From the NCBI RefSeq assembly GCF_006539185.1, contig NZ_BJMN01000047.1, positions 1-64,000 on the forward strand: a stretch of DNA of 64,000 nucleotides, read 5' to 3'. A program made the translations under genes and the position numbers. The first letter of the stretch is position 1. Each line of letters starts with the position of its first letter. This document shows, one piece after another, positions 54,533-62,939 of the stretch. The stretch comes from Streptomyces gardneri (GTDB lineage Bacteria; Actinomycetota; Actinomycetes; Streptomycetales; Streptomycetaceae). Under the pieces are notes generated by a model. It searched no databases and was not told where the DNA came from. It saw only the letters and a program-made list of their open reading frames with translations.

Positions 54533-55440
54533 CGCCCCACCCCCAGCTTCGGGTTGAGAACGGCCTCGACGGCCCGGCCGCAGAGGGTGAACGCGAGCGC
54601 GACCAGCGCGATCGCGATGCCGGGCGGGGCCAGGTACCACCAGTGGCCGGAGGAGACCGCGCCCGCCTCCCGGGCGTCCTGGAGCATCCCGCCCCAGGAG
54701 ACCACCGTCGGGTCGCCGAGCCCGAGGAAGGCGAGGGTCGCCTCGGTGAGGATGGCCGTCGAGATGCCGAGCGTGGTCTGTGCGAGCACCAGCGGCATCA
54801 CGTTCGGCAGGACGTGCCGGCTCATGACGTGCCCGTGACCGCCGCCGAGCGCGGTCGCCCGCTCGATGTACGGGCGGGACTCGACCGCGATCGTCTGCGC
54901 CCGCACGAGGCGGGCCGTCGTCGGCCAGGAGGTCACGCCGATCGCCAGGACCACCGTCCACATCGACCGGGACATGACGGTGGCGAGCACGATCGCGAGG
55001 ACGAGCGTCGGCATCACGAGGAACCAGTCCGTGATCCGCATGACGACCGTCGAGAACCAGCCGCCGTAGTGCCCGGCGATGATCCCCACCACGGTGCCGA
55101 TGGCGACCGAGAGGGCCGCCGCGAGCAGTCCCACGAGCAGCGAGATCCGGGCACCCCAGATCAGCAGCCCGAGCAGAGAGCGCCCGAACTGGTCGGTTCC
55201 GAGCGGGAATTCGGCGCTCGGTGACTCCAGTGCCGTGCCGGGCGCCTCCGTCACCGACTGGACGTCCGCGCCGACGGTCAGCGGGGCGGTGAGGGCGAGC
55301 AGCGCGATGAGGGCGAGCGCGGTGAGGCCGTAGAGCCCGGCGCGGTGGGTGCGGTACTGCTTCCAGAAGCGGGCCACCGAGGCCCGGCGGCGCTGCCACA
55401 CCAGCGAGGTCGTGGTGGCAGGCGTCTTCGCGGTCGTCAT
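54529..55440 (-). CDS. peptide ABC transporter permease (DppC-like)
   Basis: A 303-residue permease with an N-terminal helix (GLYGLTALALIALLALTAPL), the conserved FPLGTDQFGRSLLGLLIWGARISLLVGLLAA segment and an EAA loop (ERATALGGGHGHVMSRHVLPNVMPLV). These are OppC/DppC features. It overlaps both neighbours by four bases, so subunit synthesis is coupled. Confidence 0.93.
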   Translation of the reverse strand: MTTAKTPATTTSLVWQRRRASVARFWKQYRTHRAGLYGLTALALIALLALTAPLTVGADVQSVTEAPGTALESPSAEFPLGTDQFGRSLLGLLIWGARISLLVGLLAAALSVAIGTVVGIIAGHYGGWFSTVVMRITDWFLVMPTLVLAIVLATVMSRSMWTVVLAIGVTSWPTTARLVRAQTIAVESRPYIERATALGGGHGHVMSRHVLPNVMPLVLAQTTLGISTAILTEATLAFLGLGDPTVVSWGGMLQDAREAGAVSSGHWWYLAPPGIAIALVALAFTLCGRAVEAVLNPKLGVGR

Positions 55441-56498
55441 CGGCCCACCCGGGGATCGAGCAGCGGATAGAGCAGGTCGGCGATCAGGTTCATCAGGATC
55501 ATCGCCCCGGCGAAGACCACGAACAGGCCCTGGACGAGCGGCAGGTCGGGCACGCTGAGCGCCTGGTAGAAGAGCCCGCCGAGCCCCGGCCAGGAGAACA
55601 CCGTCTCCACCAGGATCGAACCGGCCGCCACATGGCCCAGGTTGATGAAGATCATGGTGACGGTCGGGAGCAGCGCGTTCGGCACGGCGTGCCGGCGCCG
55701 CACGACGTCGTCACGCAGCCCCTTCGCCCGCGCCGTCGTCAGATAGTCGCCGCCCATCTCGTCGAGGAGCGAGGAGCGCATCACGAGCAGGGTCTGCGCG
55801 TAGCCGACGGCCACCAGTGTCACGACGGGCAGGACCAGGTGGTGGGCGACGTCGAGGACGTACGCGAAGCCGGTCTCTCCCGTGCCCGACTCCATGCCGC
55901 CGGTCGGGAAGAGCCCCGGGATCGGCCCCATGCCGACCGAGAACACGATGATGAGCAGCAGTCCGAGCCAGAACGACGGCACCGACCACAGGGTCAGCGC
56001 GATTCCGGTGTTCAGCTTGTCGCCGAGACCGCCGTGGCGCCAGGCCGAGCGGGTGCCGAGCCAGAGCCCGAGCGCCGAGTAGATCACCACGGCGACCCCG
56101 GTGAGCAGCAGCGTCGCGGGAAGCTTCTCCGCGATCAGCTCCCCGACGGGGGCGCGGAACTGGAACGAGGTGCCGAGGTCACCGCTCAGCGCCTTGGCGC
56201 AGTAGTCGGTGAACTGCTGCCAGAGCGGCAGGTCGAGCCCGAACTGGCGGCGGAGTGTGGCGAGTTGTTCGGCGGTGGTGGGGACGCCATGGGTCATCGC
56301 CTTCACCGGGTCACCGGGGATGATCCGGAAGAGGAAGAAGCTGGTGACCAGGACGGCGAGGAGCGAGACGAGTGCGCCGCCCAGCTTCCCCGCCGCGTGG
56401 CGGAGATAGCCGAGGGAGGAACCGGTGCGGGACGCGCCGTCCGTGGCGCGGGCCTGTTCGGCCCGCGCCACGTCGGCGGGGGTGCTTGCCGTCGTCAC
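55437..56498 (-). CDS. peptide ABC transporter permease (DppB-like)
   Basis: A 353-residue permease with about six helices, first ALVSLLAVLVTSFFLFRIIPGDPV, the OppB/DppB start. The EAA loop reads TTARAKGLRDDVVRRRHAVPNALLPTV. The first 40 residues are a soluble Ala/Thr-rich tail. Its stop overlaps the DppC-like ATG; three bases separate it from the binding-protein gene. Confidence 0.93.
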   Translation of the reverse strand: MTTASTPADVARAEQARATDGASRTGSSLGYLRHAAGKLGGALVSLLAVLVTSFFLFRIIPGDPVKAMTHGVPTTAEQLATLRRQFGLDLPLWQQFTDYCAKALSGDLGTSFQFRAPVGELIAEKLPATLLLTGVAVVIYSALGLWLGTRSAWRHGGLGDKLNTGIALTLWSVPSFWLGLLLIIVFSVGMGPIPGLFPTGGMESGTGETGFAYVLDVAHHLVLPVVTLVAVGYAQTLLVMRSSLLDEMGGDYLTTARAKGLRDDVVRRRHAVPNALLPTVTMIFINLGHVAAGSILVETVFSWPGLGGLFYQALSVPDLPLVQGLFVVFAGAMILMNLIADLLYPLLDPRVGR

Positions 56499-56501
56499 GG
56501 A

Positions 56502-58388
56502 CTACTCGCGGTCGTCAGCGCTGGTGCGGCGACGCCGGGCGGCCCAGACGCCCACTCCGACCAGGATGATCGCCGCGGCGCCGACGCCGAGGATCAGCCC
56601 GGTGGGCGAACTGTCGTCCGAATCGCCGGACGAGGCGGCGGAGGCGGTGGGCACGGCCGACCACCAGCTCCAGTAGCCGTCCTGCCCCCACAGGTTGCCT
56701 GCGGCCTCCGGCATCGTCGTGATGGACTTGATCTGGTCCGTGCGGTACGCCTCAAGGGCGTTCGGGTAGGCCATGATGTTCATGTACCCCGTGTCGTACA
56801 GCCGGGACTGCATCCGCTTGACCAGATCCGCCCGCTTGGCGGCGTCGTACTCCACCGCCTGCTGCGCGTAGAGCGTGTCGAACTCCTTGTCGCAGATGAA
56901 GTTGTCGGTGGCGCCGCTGTCCTTCGGCGTCGCCGGGAGCGTGCCGCAGGTGTGGATCGACAGGACGTAGTCCGGGTCCGGGTTGACCGACCAGCCGTCG
57001 AAGGCCAGGTCGTAGTCGCCCTTGACCCACGGGTCGGAGACGCTGTCCAGGCACTCGACCTTCAGCCCGATGCCGAGCTTGCCCCACCACTCCTGGAGGT
57101 ACTTGCCGATCGCCTTGTCGTTCGGGTCGGTGGCGTGACACAGGATGCGGAAGTCCAGCGCCTTGCCGTCCTTGCCGACCCGCTTGCCCTCGCCGTTCTT
57201 CCTGTACCCGGCGGCGTCGAGGACCTTTTCCGCCCCGGCCGGGTCGTAAGCCCGCTTCTGCGCGTTCTCCGGCTTCCAGAAGTACGAGCCGAAGCGCGGC
57301 GGGATGTACCCCTCGCCCTCGACGGCGTGGCCCTGGAAGACCTTGTCGACGATGGTCGTCCGGTCGACCGCGAGGAAGAGCGCCTTGCGCACCGCCGGGT
57401 CGAGCAGCGCCTTGTGGCCGTTGCCGAAGGTCTTGCCGTCCTGGGAGCGGGCGCCCGGGTTGGTGGCGATGGCGAAGAAGCGCCGCCCGGGAGCGTCGTT
57501 CACCTTGATGTTCTTCTGCGACTTCAGCGCCGCCGCCTGGGCGGGCGTCAGATTCGGTACGAAGGACACCTCGCCCTTCTGGAGCGCGGCGACGGCGGCG
57601 TCACCGTCCTTGTAGTACTTGAACACCAGCTCGTCGAACTGGGGTGCGCCCCGCCAGAACGTCTTGTTCGGCTTCAGCTTGATGTACTGGTCGACCTTGA
57701 AGTCGGTGATGACGAAAGGGCCGTTGCCGACGATCGGGAACTGCTGGTCGTTGTTGAACTTCGAGAAGTCGCCGACCTTCTCCCAGACGTGCTTCGGCAC
57801 GATCGGCACGTCGAGCGCGGTCATCGTCGCCTGGGGCTTCTTGAGCTCGATGACGAGCGTCCGCGGGTCGGTGGCGGTGACCTTCTTGAAGTTGGCCGTG
57901 AAGCTGCCGTTCGCGGTGGCGGCGTTCGGGTCGGTCATCATCTTGTTGAAGGTCCAGGCCGCGTCCTCGGCGGTGGCCGGCTTCCCGTCGGACCACTTCG
58001 AGTCCTCGCGGATCGTGTACGTCCACGTCAGCTTGTCCGCCGAGGGCGACCACGCGGTCGCCAGACCCGGGATCGTCCGGGCGTCCTTCGCGTCGTAGTT
58101 CGTGAGGTACTCGTAGGCCAGACGGTGGATGCTGGTCGAGGTGAGCTTCTGGGCGAGGAACGGGCTCAGGGAGTCGATGCTCTGCGAGACGGCCACCGTG
58201 AGGGTGGCCCCGCCGCTCTTCGCGTCGGCGGTGGCCTGCGCGACGGGGGCGGCGGGAGCGGCCGGAGAGGCCTGCGCCGCCTGGGGGACGGCCGAGAGCG
58301 CGGTGGCGGCGACCCCCGTGGCGAGAAGCAGCCGGAGGAGTCTTCGGGGGGCGGCCGGACGGGAAGGGACCTTCGTGACCATGACCAT
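56502..58388 (-). CDS. peptide ABC transporter substrate-binding protein with C-terminal membrane anchor
   Basis: A 628-residue family 5 solute-binding protein. The signal peptide (RRLLRLLLATGVAATALSAVPQAAQA) lacks a lipobox Cys. The core starts GATLTVAVSQSIDSLSPFLAQ and includes YTIREDSKWSDGKPATAEDAAWTFN, a family signature. Near the end, after a Ser/Asp-rich linker, comes GLILGVGAAAIILVGVGVWAARRRR, a transmembrane helix with a basic stop. The protein should therefore be tethered by its C-terminus instead of by lipid. It should bind peptides or similar ligands. It leads the operon behind a good promoter. Confidence 0.93.
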   Translation of the reverse strand: MVMVTKVPSRPAAPRRLLRLLLATGVAATALSAVPQAAQASPAAPAAPVAQATADAKSGGATLTVAVSQSIDSLSPFLAQKLTSTSIHRLAYEYLTNYDAKDARTIPGLATAWSPSADKLTWTYTIREDSKWSDGKPATAEDAAWTFNKMMTDPNAATANGSFTANFKKVTATDPRTLVIELKKPQATMTALDVPIVPKHVWEKVGDFSKFNNDQQFPIVGNGPFVITDFKVDQYIKLKPNKTFWRGAPQFDELVFKYYKDGDAAVAALQKGEVSFVPNLTPAQAAALKSQKNIKVNDAPGRRFFAIATNPGARSQDGKTFGNGHKALLDPAVRKALFLAVDRTTIVDKVFQGHAVEGEGYIPPRFGSYFWKPENAQKRAYDPAGAEKVLDAAGYRKNGEGKRVGKDGKALDFRILCHATDPNDKAIGKYLQEWWGKLGIGLKVECLDSVSDPWVKGDYDLAFDGWSVNPDPDYVLSIHTCGTLPATPKDSGATDNFICDKEFDTLYAQQAVEYDAAKRADLVKRMQSRLYDTGYMNIMAYPNALEAYRTDQIKSITTMPEAAGNLWGQDGYWSWWSAVPTASAASSGDSDDSSPTGLILGVGAAAIILVGVGVWAARRRRTSADDRE

Positions 58389-58439
58389 AGGACGTGACCT
58401 CGTGTCGTGGATCTTGGGGGCGCCAACTGGTGAAGCGAA

Positions 58440-58468
58440 GGTCTATCAGCGGCGGCCGACCGCGTCAA
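58440..58468 (-). promoter_or_regulatory. predicted promoter of the peptide transporter operon
   Basis: On the minus strand, TTGACG (58468-58463) and TAGACC (58445-58440) are separated by exactly 17 bases. A second TTGACGC occurs 11 bases upstream as a direct repeat. Transcription would start near 58433, giving a leader of about 45 bases. This is the best consensus promoter in the window. Confidence 0.65.
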
Positions 58469-58506
58469 CGATGCGTCAAACCCCTTGTGGACTGCGGGAA
58501 TGCCAA

Positions 58507-58540
58507 GAGGCTCCGTATCGGACGACCGATACGGAGCCTC
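58507..58540. terminator. terminator hairpin after the EspI-like gene
   Basis: GAGGCTCCGTATCGG and CCGATACGGAGCCTC pair perfectly around four bases, 23 bases beyond the stop of the EspI-like gene and upstream of the transporter promoter. Confidence 0.88.
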
Positions 58541-58562
58541 ATTGGTCTAAGCCTGTGACGCC

Positions 58563-61500
58563 TTACTGCTGAGGGGCTGGCGGAGCCTGCGCAGGCCCCT
58601 GGGGGTCGGCCTGCGGGGGCAGCGGCTGCCCGGCCTGGGGCTGCGCCGGATCCTGCGGCGGCTGCTGCTGCCAGGCCTGCGGCACACCCGGCTGCCCGGG
58701 CTGACCCGGCTGTCCGGGCTGCTGCGGATAGGGCTGCGGGGCCTGGGCCGGGTACGGCTGACCCGGTGCGGGCTGCCCCGGTGCGTACTGACCCGGCATC
58801 GGCTGTCCGGGCATCGGCTGACCCGGCTGGGGGTACGCCGGCTGGGGGTACGGCTGCCCGGGCTGCGGAGCCTGGGGCGCGTACGGCTGACCCGGCGCGG
58901 GCTGCCCGGGAGCGTACTGCCCCGGCATGGGCTGACCGGGCGTCGGCTGTCCGGGCACGGGCTGTCCGGGCGCGGGCTGACCGGGGGCGTACTGCCCCGG
59001 CGCCGGCTGTCCGGGCATCGGCTGACCGGGCATCGGCTGACCGGGCGGGAACTGACCGGGCGGGAACTGACCAGGCGGGAACTGGCCGGGCGGGAACTGT
59101 CCGGGCAGCTGCTGACCTGCCGCGTACTGCTCGGGCGCGTACTGTCCGGGCGGCGCGTACTGCTCGGGCATCGGCTGGCCCGGCATCGGCGGCGCCATGT
59201 GCGGCGGCAGACCGCCCTGGCCGTCGCCGGTCCACAGCCCCTGCGCCTGCTGCGCGCGGACGAAGTCCTCGGCCACCATCGCCGACAGGTGGAAGTACGC
59301 CTCGCGCGTCTTCGGCCGCATCATGTCGAGGTCCACCTCGGCACCGGCCGACAGGTGCTCGTCGAAGGGCACGACCACGACACCGCGGCAGCGGGTCTGG
59401 AAGTGCTGCACGATGTCCTCGACCTTGATCATCTTTCCGGTCTCGCGGACACCGGAGATGACCGTGATCGAGCGCTGCACCAGGTCCGCGTACCCGTGCG
59501 CGGAGAGCCAGTCCAGCGTCGTCGACGCGCTGGAGGCGCCGTCCACGGAGGGCGTGGAGATGATGATCAGCTGATCGGCGAGGTCGAGCACGCCCCGCAT
59601 GGCGCTGTACAGCAGACCCGTACCCGAGTCCGTGAGGATGATCGGGTACTGCTTGCCGAGGACGTCGATGGCGCGCCGGTAGTCCTCGTCGTTGAACGTC
59701 GTCGAGACGGCCGGGTCCACGTCGTTGGCGAGGATCTCCAGGCCGGAGGGCGCCTGCGAGGTGAACCGGCGGATGTCCATGTACGAGTTCAGGTACGGGA
59801 TCGCCTGCACCAGGTCGCGGATGGTCGCCCCGGTCTCGCGCCGCACGCGGCGGCCGAGGGTGCCGGCGTCCGGGTTGGCGTCGATCGCCAGGATCTTGTC
59901 CTGCCGCTCGGTCGCCAGGGTCGCGCCGAGCGCGGTCGTCGTCGTGGTCTTGCCGACACCGCCCTTGAGCGAGATGACCGCGATCCGGTAGCAGGAGAGG
60001 ACGGGCGTACGGATCAGCTCCAGCTTCCGCTGCCGCTCCGCCTCCTCCTTCTTGCCGCCGAGCTTGAAGCGGGCCGCGCCGCCGGGGTTGCGGCTCGACT
60101 TCGCCTTCTGCTTGTTGTTCCGCAGGAGACGGTCGGAGGACAGCTCCACGGCCGCGTTGTAGCCGAGCGGGGCGCCGGGCACGGACCGCTCGCGCTGATC
60201 GTGCGTCACGGGCGAGGGCCAGGCGGCCCCGGTCCGCGGGTCGACGGGCGGCTGCGCCTCCTGCGGCGGTACGGCGCCGGGGTGCGGGTAGCCGTATCCG
60301 TCGGATGCCTGCGGGTAGCCGTACCCGGCGGCGGGCTGCGCCTGCGCCTGCGGCGGCACACCGGCGGGGCCGCCGGGCTGCTGCTGCCCCTGCGGGTAGC
60401 CGTAACCGCCCTGCGGCGGCTGCGGGGGAGTGCCGGGGTGCGGGAAGCCGTAGCCGCCCTGCGGTGCCTGAGGGGCCTGCGGTGGTACGGCGCCGGGCTG
60501 CGGATATCCGTACGCTCCCGGGGCCTGCGGCGGTACGGGTGCGGGGGCGGCGGGTCCGGGGGTGCCGGGCGCCGCCGGGGCGGGCCAGGCCGCGGTGGGC
60601 GGCAGCGGCGCGGCCTGGGGCGCCGGCTGGGCGCCCGGAACCGGCTGCGCGGGCCACTGCTGAGCGGGCGCGGGCGCGGCCGGCTGGAACGACGGCGGCA
60701 ACGGCGGGAGTCCGGCTCCACCCTGCGGGGCGGCGGGCGGATAGGCGCCGGGTGCCGGGTCGGCCTGGGGTGCGACACCCGCGTACGGTCCGGGAGCCGC
60801 GGGGGCGAAGTCCGGCTGCGCGCCGGCACCGGGGAAGGGTGCCGGAGCGGGGTCGGCCGGAGATCCGGTGCCAGGGAGGGCTCCCGGAGCGGTGGCGTCA
60901 CCGGCCTCGGAGTCATCGGCCGAGGCGACGACGACGTCGTCGTGCTCCGCACCGCTGTCCGATGCGGCAACGGCCTCGACATCAGCGTCAGCACCAGCAT
61001 CAGCGACCGCGTCGACGTCGATGGCGGCCTCGGAGTCCGCCGCGGGAGCCGACGGGGCGTCCGCCGTCTCACCGCCACTGTCACTGGCACCGTCGGCGCC
61101 AGCGCCGGCGTCGGCGTCGGACGCGGCGGTCACCACGTCGTCCGCGCTCGTCGCGTCCACCTCCGCTTCCGCGTCGGCAGCCGTCGTAGCGGCGGAGGCA
61201 TTGCCCTCGACGGTCTCCGGCGCCTCGGCACCGACCGCTGCGGGGGCTTCCCCGCCGGCGGCCTCGTTCCGCGCGGCCTTCGCCGCGGCCGAGCGCTCGG
61301 CCATCTCGCGCTTGAGCGCGCCGGGAGAGAAGCGCATGGTCGCGCCGCTCTCCACATCGCCTCCGCCGAACGGCACGCCGGCGGCGGGGGTCGCCGCCGC
61401 GGCAGGCATCTCGGGCGCGGCCGAAGGCGCGGGAATCGGCAGAGGCGCAGGGACGGGTGCAGGCGCGGGCGCGGGTGCAGGTACGGGCAGCGGCGCAGGC

Positions 61501-61910
61501 GGCGTCACGGCGGCGGGCATCTCCGGCGCGCCCGTACCGGGCACGAAGGGTGCCACCGGAGCCACGGGCACCCCAGGAGTCACGGGAGCAACGGGAGTAC
61601 CGGGCACCCCAGGAACCACCGGAGCAACAGGGGCCACCGGCGGCACCGGCATCGGCGCCGGCGGCTGCTGCGCGCCCCAGCCGGGCTCGAAGCCGCTTCC
61701 CGCCGGGAGCCCGGGCACCGCGACCGGCGCCCCGCTCGGCGGCGGGGGAGTGGCACCGCCCGCCGCACCGCCCGACGCGTTCTGCGTGTACCAGGCGGGC
61801 GGGGTGTAGTCGATGGTGAACTCACCCGTCATCTCGGCGGGATCCGCGTCGGACTGATCGTCGGCGGGCGGATTCCAACCCCCGTGGATCTCGTCGCGAT
61901 CGCCGTTCAC
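58563..61910 (-). CDS. EspI-like ParA/MinD-type ATPase of a type VII secretion locus
   Basis: A 1,115-residue protein. About 590 N-terminal residues are a Pro/Ala/Gly/Asp/Glu-rich disordered region. A ParA/MinD-like P-loop domain follows, with SLKGGVGKTTTTTALGA (Lys654), ILAIDANPDAGTLGRRV and IIISTPSVDGASSASTTLDWL, ending about residue 915. The final 200 residues are P-G-Q repeats, including four perfect PGQFP units. Long disordered region plus MinD-like domain next to eccE matches mycobacterial EspI, which is linked to ESX-1 control. The GTG start has a perfect AGGAGG. A terminator follows. Confidence 0.88.
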   Translation of the reverse strand: MNGDRDEIHGGWNPPADDQSDADPAEMTGEFTIDYTPPAWYTQNASGGAAGGATPPPPSGAPVAVPGLPAGSGFEPGWGAQQPPAPMPVPPVAPVAPVVPGVPGTPVAPVTPGVPVAPVAPFVPGTGAPEMPAAVTPPAPLPVPAPAPAPAPVPAPLPIPAPSAAPEMPAAAATPAAGVPFGGGDVESGATMRFSPGALKREMAERSAAAKAARNEAAGGEAPAAVGAEAPETVEGNASAATTAADAEAEVDATSADDVVTAASDADAGAGADGASDSGGETADAPSAPAADSEAAIDVDAVADAGADADVEAVAASDSGAEHDDVVVASADDSEAGDATAPGALPGTGSPADPAPAPFPGAGAQPDFAPAAPGPYAGVAPQADPAPGAYPPAAPQGGAGLPPLPPSFQPAAPAPAQQWPAQPVPGAQPAPQAAPLPPTAAWPAPAAPGTPGPAAPAPVPPQAPGAYGYPQPGAVPPQAPQAPQGGYGFPHPGTPPQPPQGGYGYPQGQQQPGGPAGVPPQAQAQPAAGYGYPQASDGYGYPHPGAVPPQEAQPPVDPRTGAAWPSPVTHDQRERSVPGAPLGYNAAVELSSDRLLRNNKQKAKSSRNPGGAARFKLGGKKEEAERQRKLELIRTPVLSCYRIAVISLKGGVGKTTTTTALGATLATERQDKILAIDANPDAGTLGRRVRRETGATIRDLVQAIPYLNSYMDIRRFTSQAPSGLEILANDVDPAVSTTFNDEDYRRAIDVLGKQYPIILTDSGTGLLYSAMRGVLDLADQLIIISTPSVDGASSASTTLDWLSAHGYADLVQRSITVISGVRETGKMIKVEDIVQHFQTRCRGVVVVPFDEHLSAGAEVDLDMMRPKTREAYFHLSAMVAEDFVRAQQAQGLWTGDGQGGLPPHMAPPMPGQPMPEQYAPPGQYAPEQYAAGQQLPGQFPPGQFPPGQFPPGQFPPGQPMPGQPMPGQPAPGQYAPGQPAPGQPVPGQPTPGQPMPGQYAPGQPAPGQPYAPQAPQPGQPYPQPAYPQPGQPMPGQPMPGQYAPGQPAPGQPYPAQAPQPYPQQPGQPGQPGQPGVPQAWQQQPPQDPAQPQAGQPLPPQADPQGPAQAPPAPQQ
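59041..59100. repeat. four 15-base tandem repeats in the EspI-like gene
   Basis: CCGGGCGGGAACTGA and three near copies run head to tail. Read on the minus strand, they encode repeated P-G-Q-F-P in the disordered C-terminal tail. Period divisible by three keeps the frame. Confidence 0.85.
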
Positions 61911-62126
61911 TTTGCCTCCTGGTGTGGTCGAGCACCCTTGTGCCGTTGTGGGCGGGGCTCTTCCAGCCTAATCGGCGCGGCATCCCGCGGGCAGGCCCGG
62001 CAGCCGCTCCGCGACCGCCGTGCCGACCGGGTCAAGCCCCCAAGTGACCCGGTCGCGCCGCAGAGTGAGAACCCAGACCGTTCAAAACGATGCAAAAACG
62101 GACTTACTTGAACGACTTCGTGCCGC

Positions 62127-62939
62127 TCAGTCCATTCTGCGCGCGCCGCCCAACAATCCGGTCTCGGCGTCCGTCGCCTGCGTCATCACGAACTGCCGGT
62201 CGCCGGGGGTGCACCACAGGGTCACCCCGTCCGCGAGCGTCGACAGCGCCTCGTACTCGTGGCGCGGGAGGCTCATGATGCGGCCGATCTGCGCGGCCTC
62301 GTCCGGGGAGACCCGCTGGACGCCGACCAGCGAGGACTTCTCCAGGAGACGGGGCGCGACCGGGCTCAGATACGGCAGCAGCGTCACGACCGACTGCCAG
62401 GGCGCCGACACGACACGGCCGCGCGGCGGCCGCATGCCGCAGTCGCGCACCACGACCACCGGACTGCCCGCCGAGGCGCCCTGCGGCGGCACCCGGCCCA
62501 CGTCGTGCAGCGAGACGCACGGCTGCCCGCCGCCCGCCGCCTGCGCGAGCGGGGTCCACGCCTGCGCGCGGCCGGTCTCGACGGCCACCCGCGCGCCCGT
62601 GGCGGCCGCGCGCAGCGCGAGCACCTGGGCGGTCCACAGACCGCCGATGAGCGTGACGTCGTACGGGACGGGCCGGTTGATGCCGAGCACGGCCGGCCGG
62701 CTCTCGGCGTCCACGCCGATCACCACGCCGTCGTCCCCGACGGGCAGGGCCAGCGCGTCGAGCAGGTCGACGGGCACGGAGTGCCGGTCGCGGCGCGGCC
62801 CGACGAGCCCGAAACCGAACCGGGGCCGCGCGTCCCGTGCCGTGCGCCCGGCGGAGCGCGCGGAGCGGGAGTCACGGCGAGAGGGCGACGCACCGGAAGG
62901 AGCGCCGGAACCCGACGGCGTACCGAAGGAGTGGGACAT
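62127..62939 (-). CDS. hypothetical protein of the type VII secretion locus
   Basis: A 270-residue protein without a clear family. The first 40 residues are Ser/Arg-rich and probably disordered (SRRDSRSARSAGRTARDARPR). The remainder is an alpha-beta domain: HSVPVDLLDALALPVGDDGVVIGVD, VTLIGGLWTAQVLALRAAATGARVAVET, SPVVVVRDCGMRPPRGRVV and a C-terminal TPGDRQFVMTQATDAET. No membrane helix. The start shares one base with the stop of eccE (TGATG), so the two are coupled and it is probably an ESX accessory subunit. From memory, a similar protein sits in this slot in S. coelicolor. There are 216 bases before the EspI-like gene, with no clear promoter. Confidence 0.75.
   Translation of the reverse strand: MSHSFGTPSGSGAPSGASPSRRDSRSARSAGRTARDARPRFGFGLVGPRRDRHSVPVDLLDALALPVGDDGVVIGVDAESRPAVLGINRPVPYDVTLIGGLWTAQVLALRAAATGARVAVETGRAQAWTPLAQAAGGGQPCVSLHDVGRVPPQGASAGSPVVVVRDCGMRPPRGRVVSAPWQSVVTLLPYLSPVAPRLLEKSSLVGVQRVSPDEAAQIGRIMSLPRHEYEALSTLADGVTLWCTPGDRQFVMTQATDAETGLLGGARRMD

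Noticed and set aside
59041..59100. A CRISPR-like array in the EspI-like gene
   Set aside because: The units are contiguous 15-base coding repeats without spacers.
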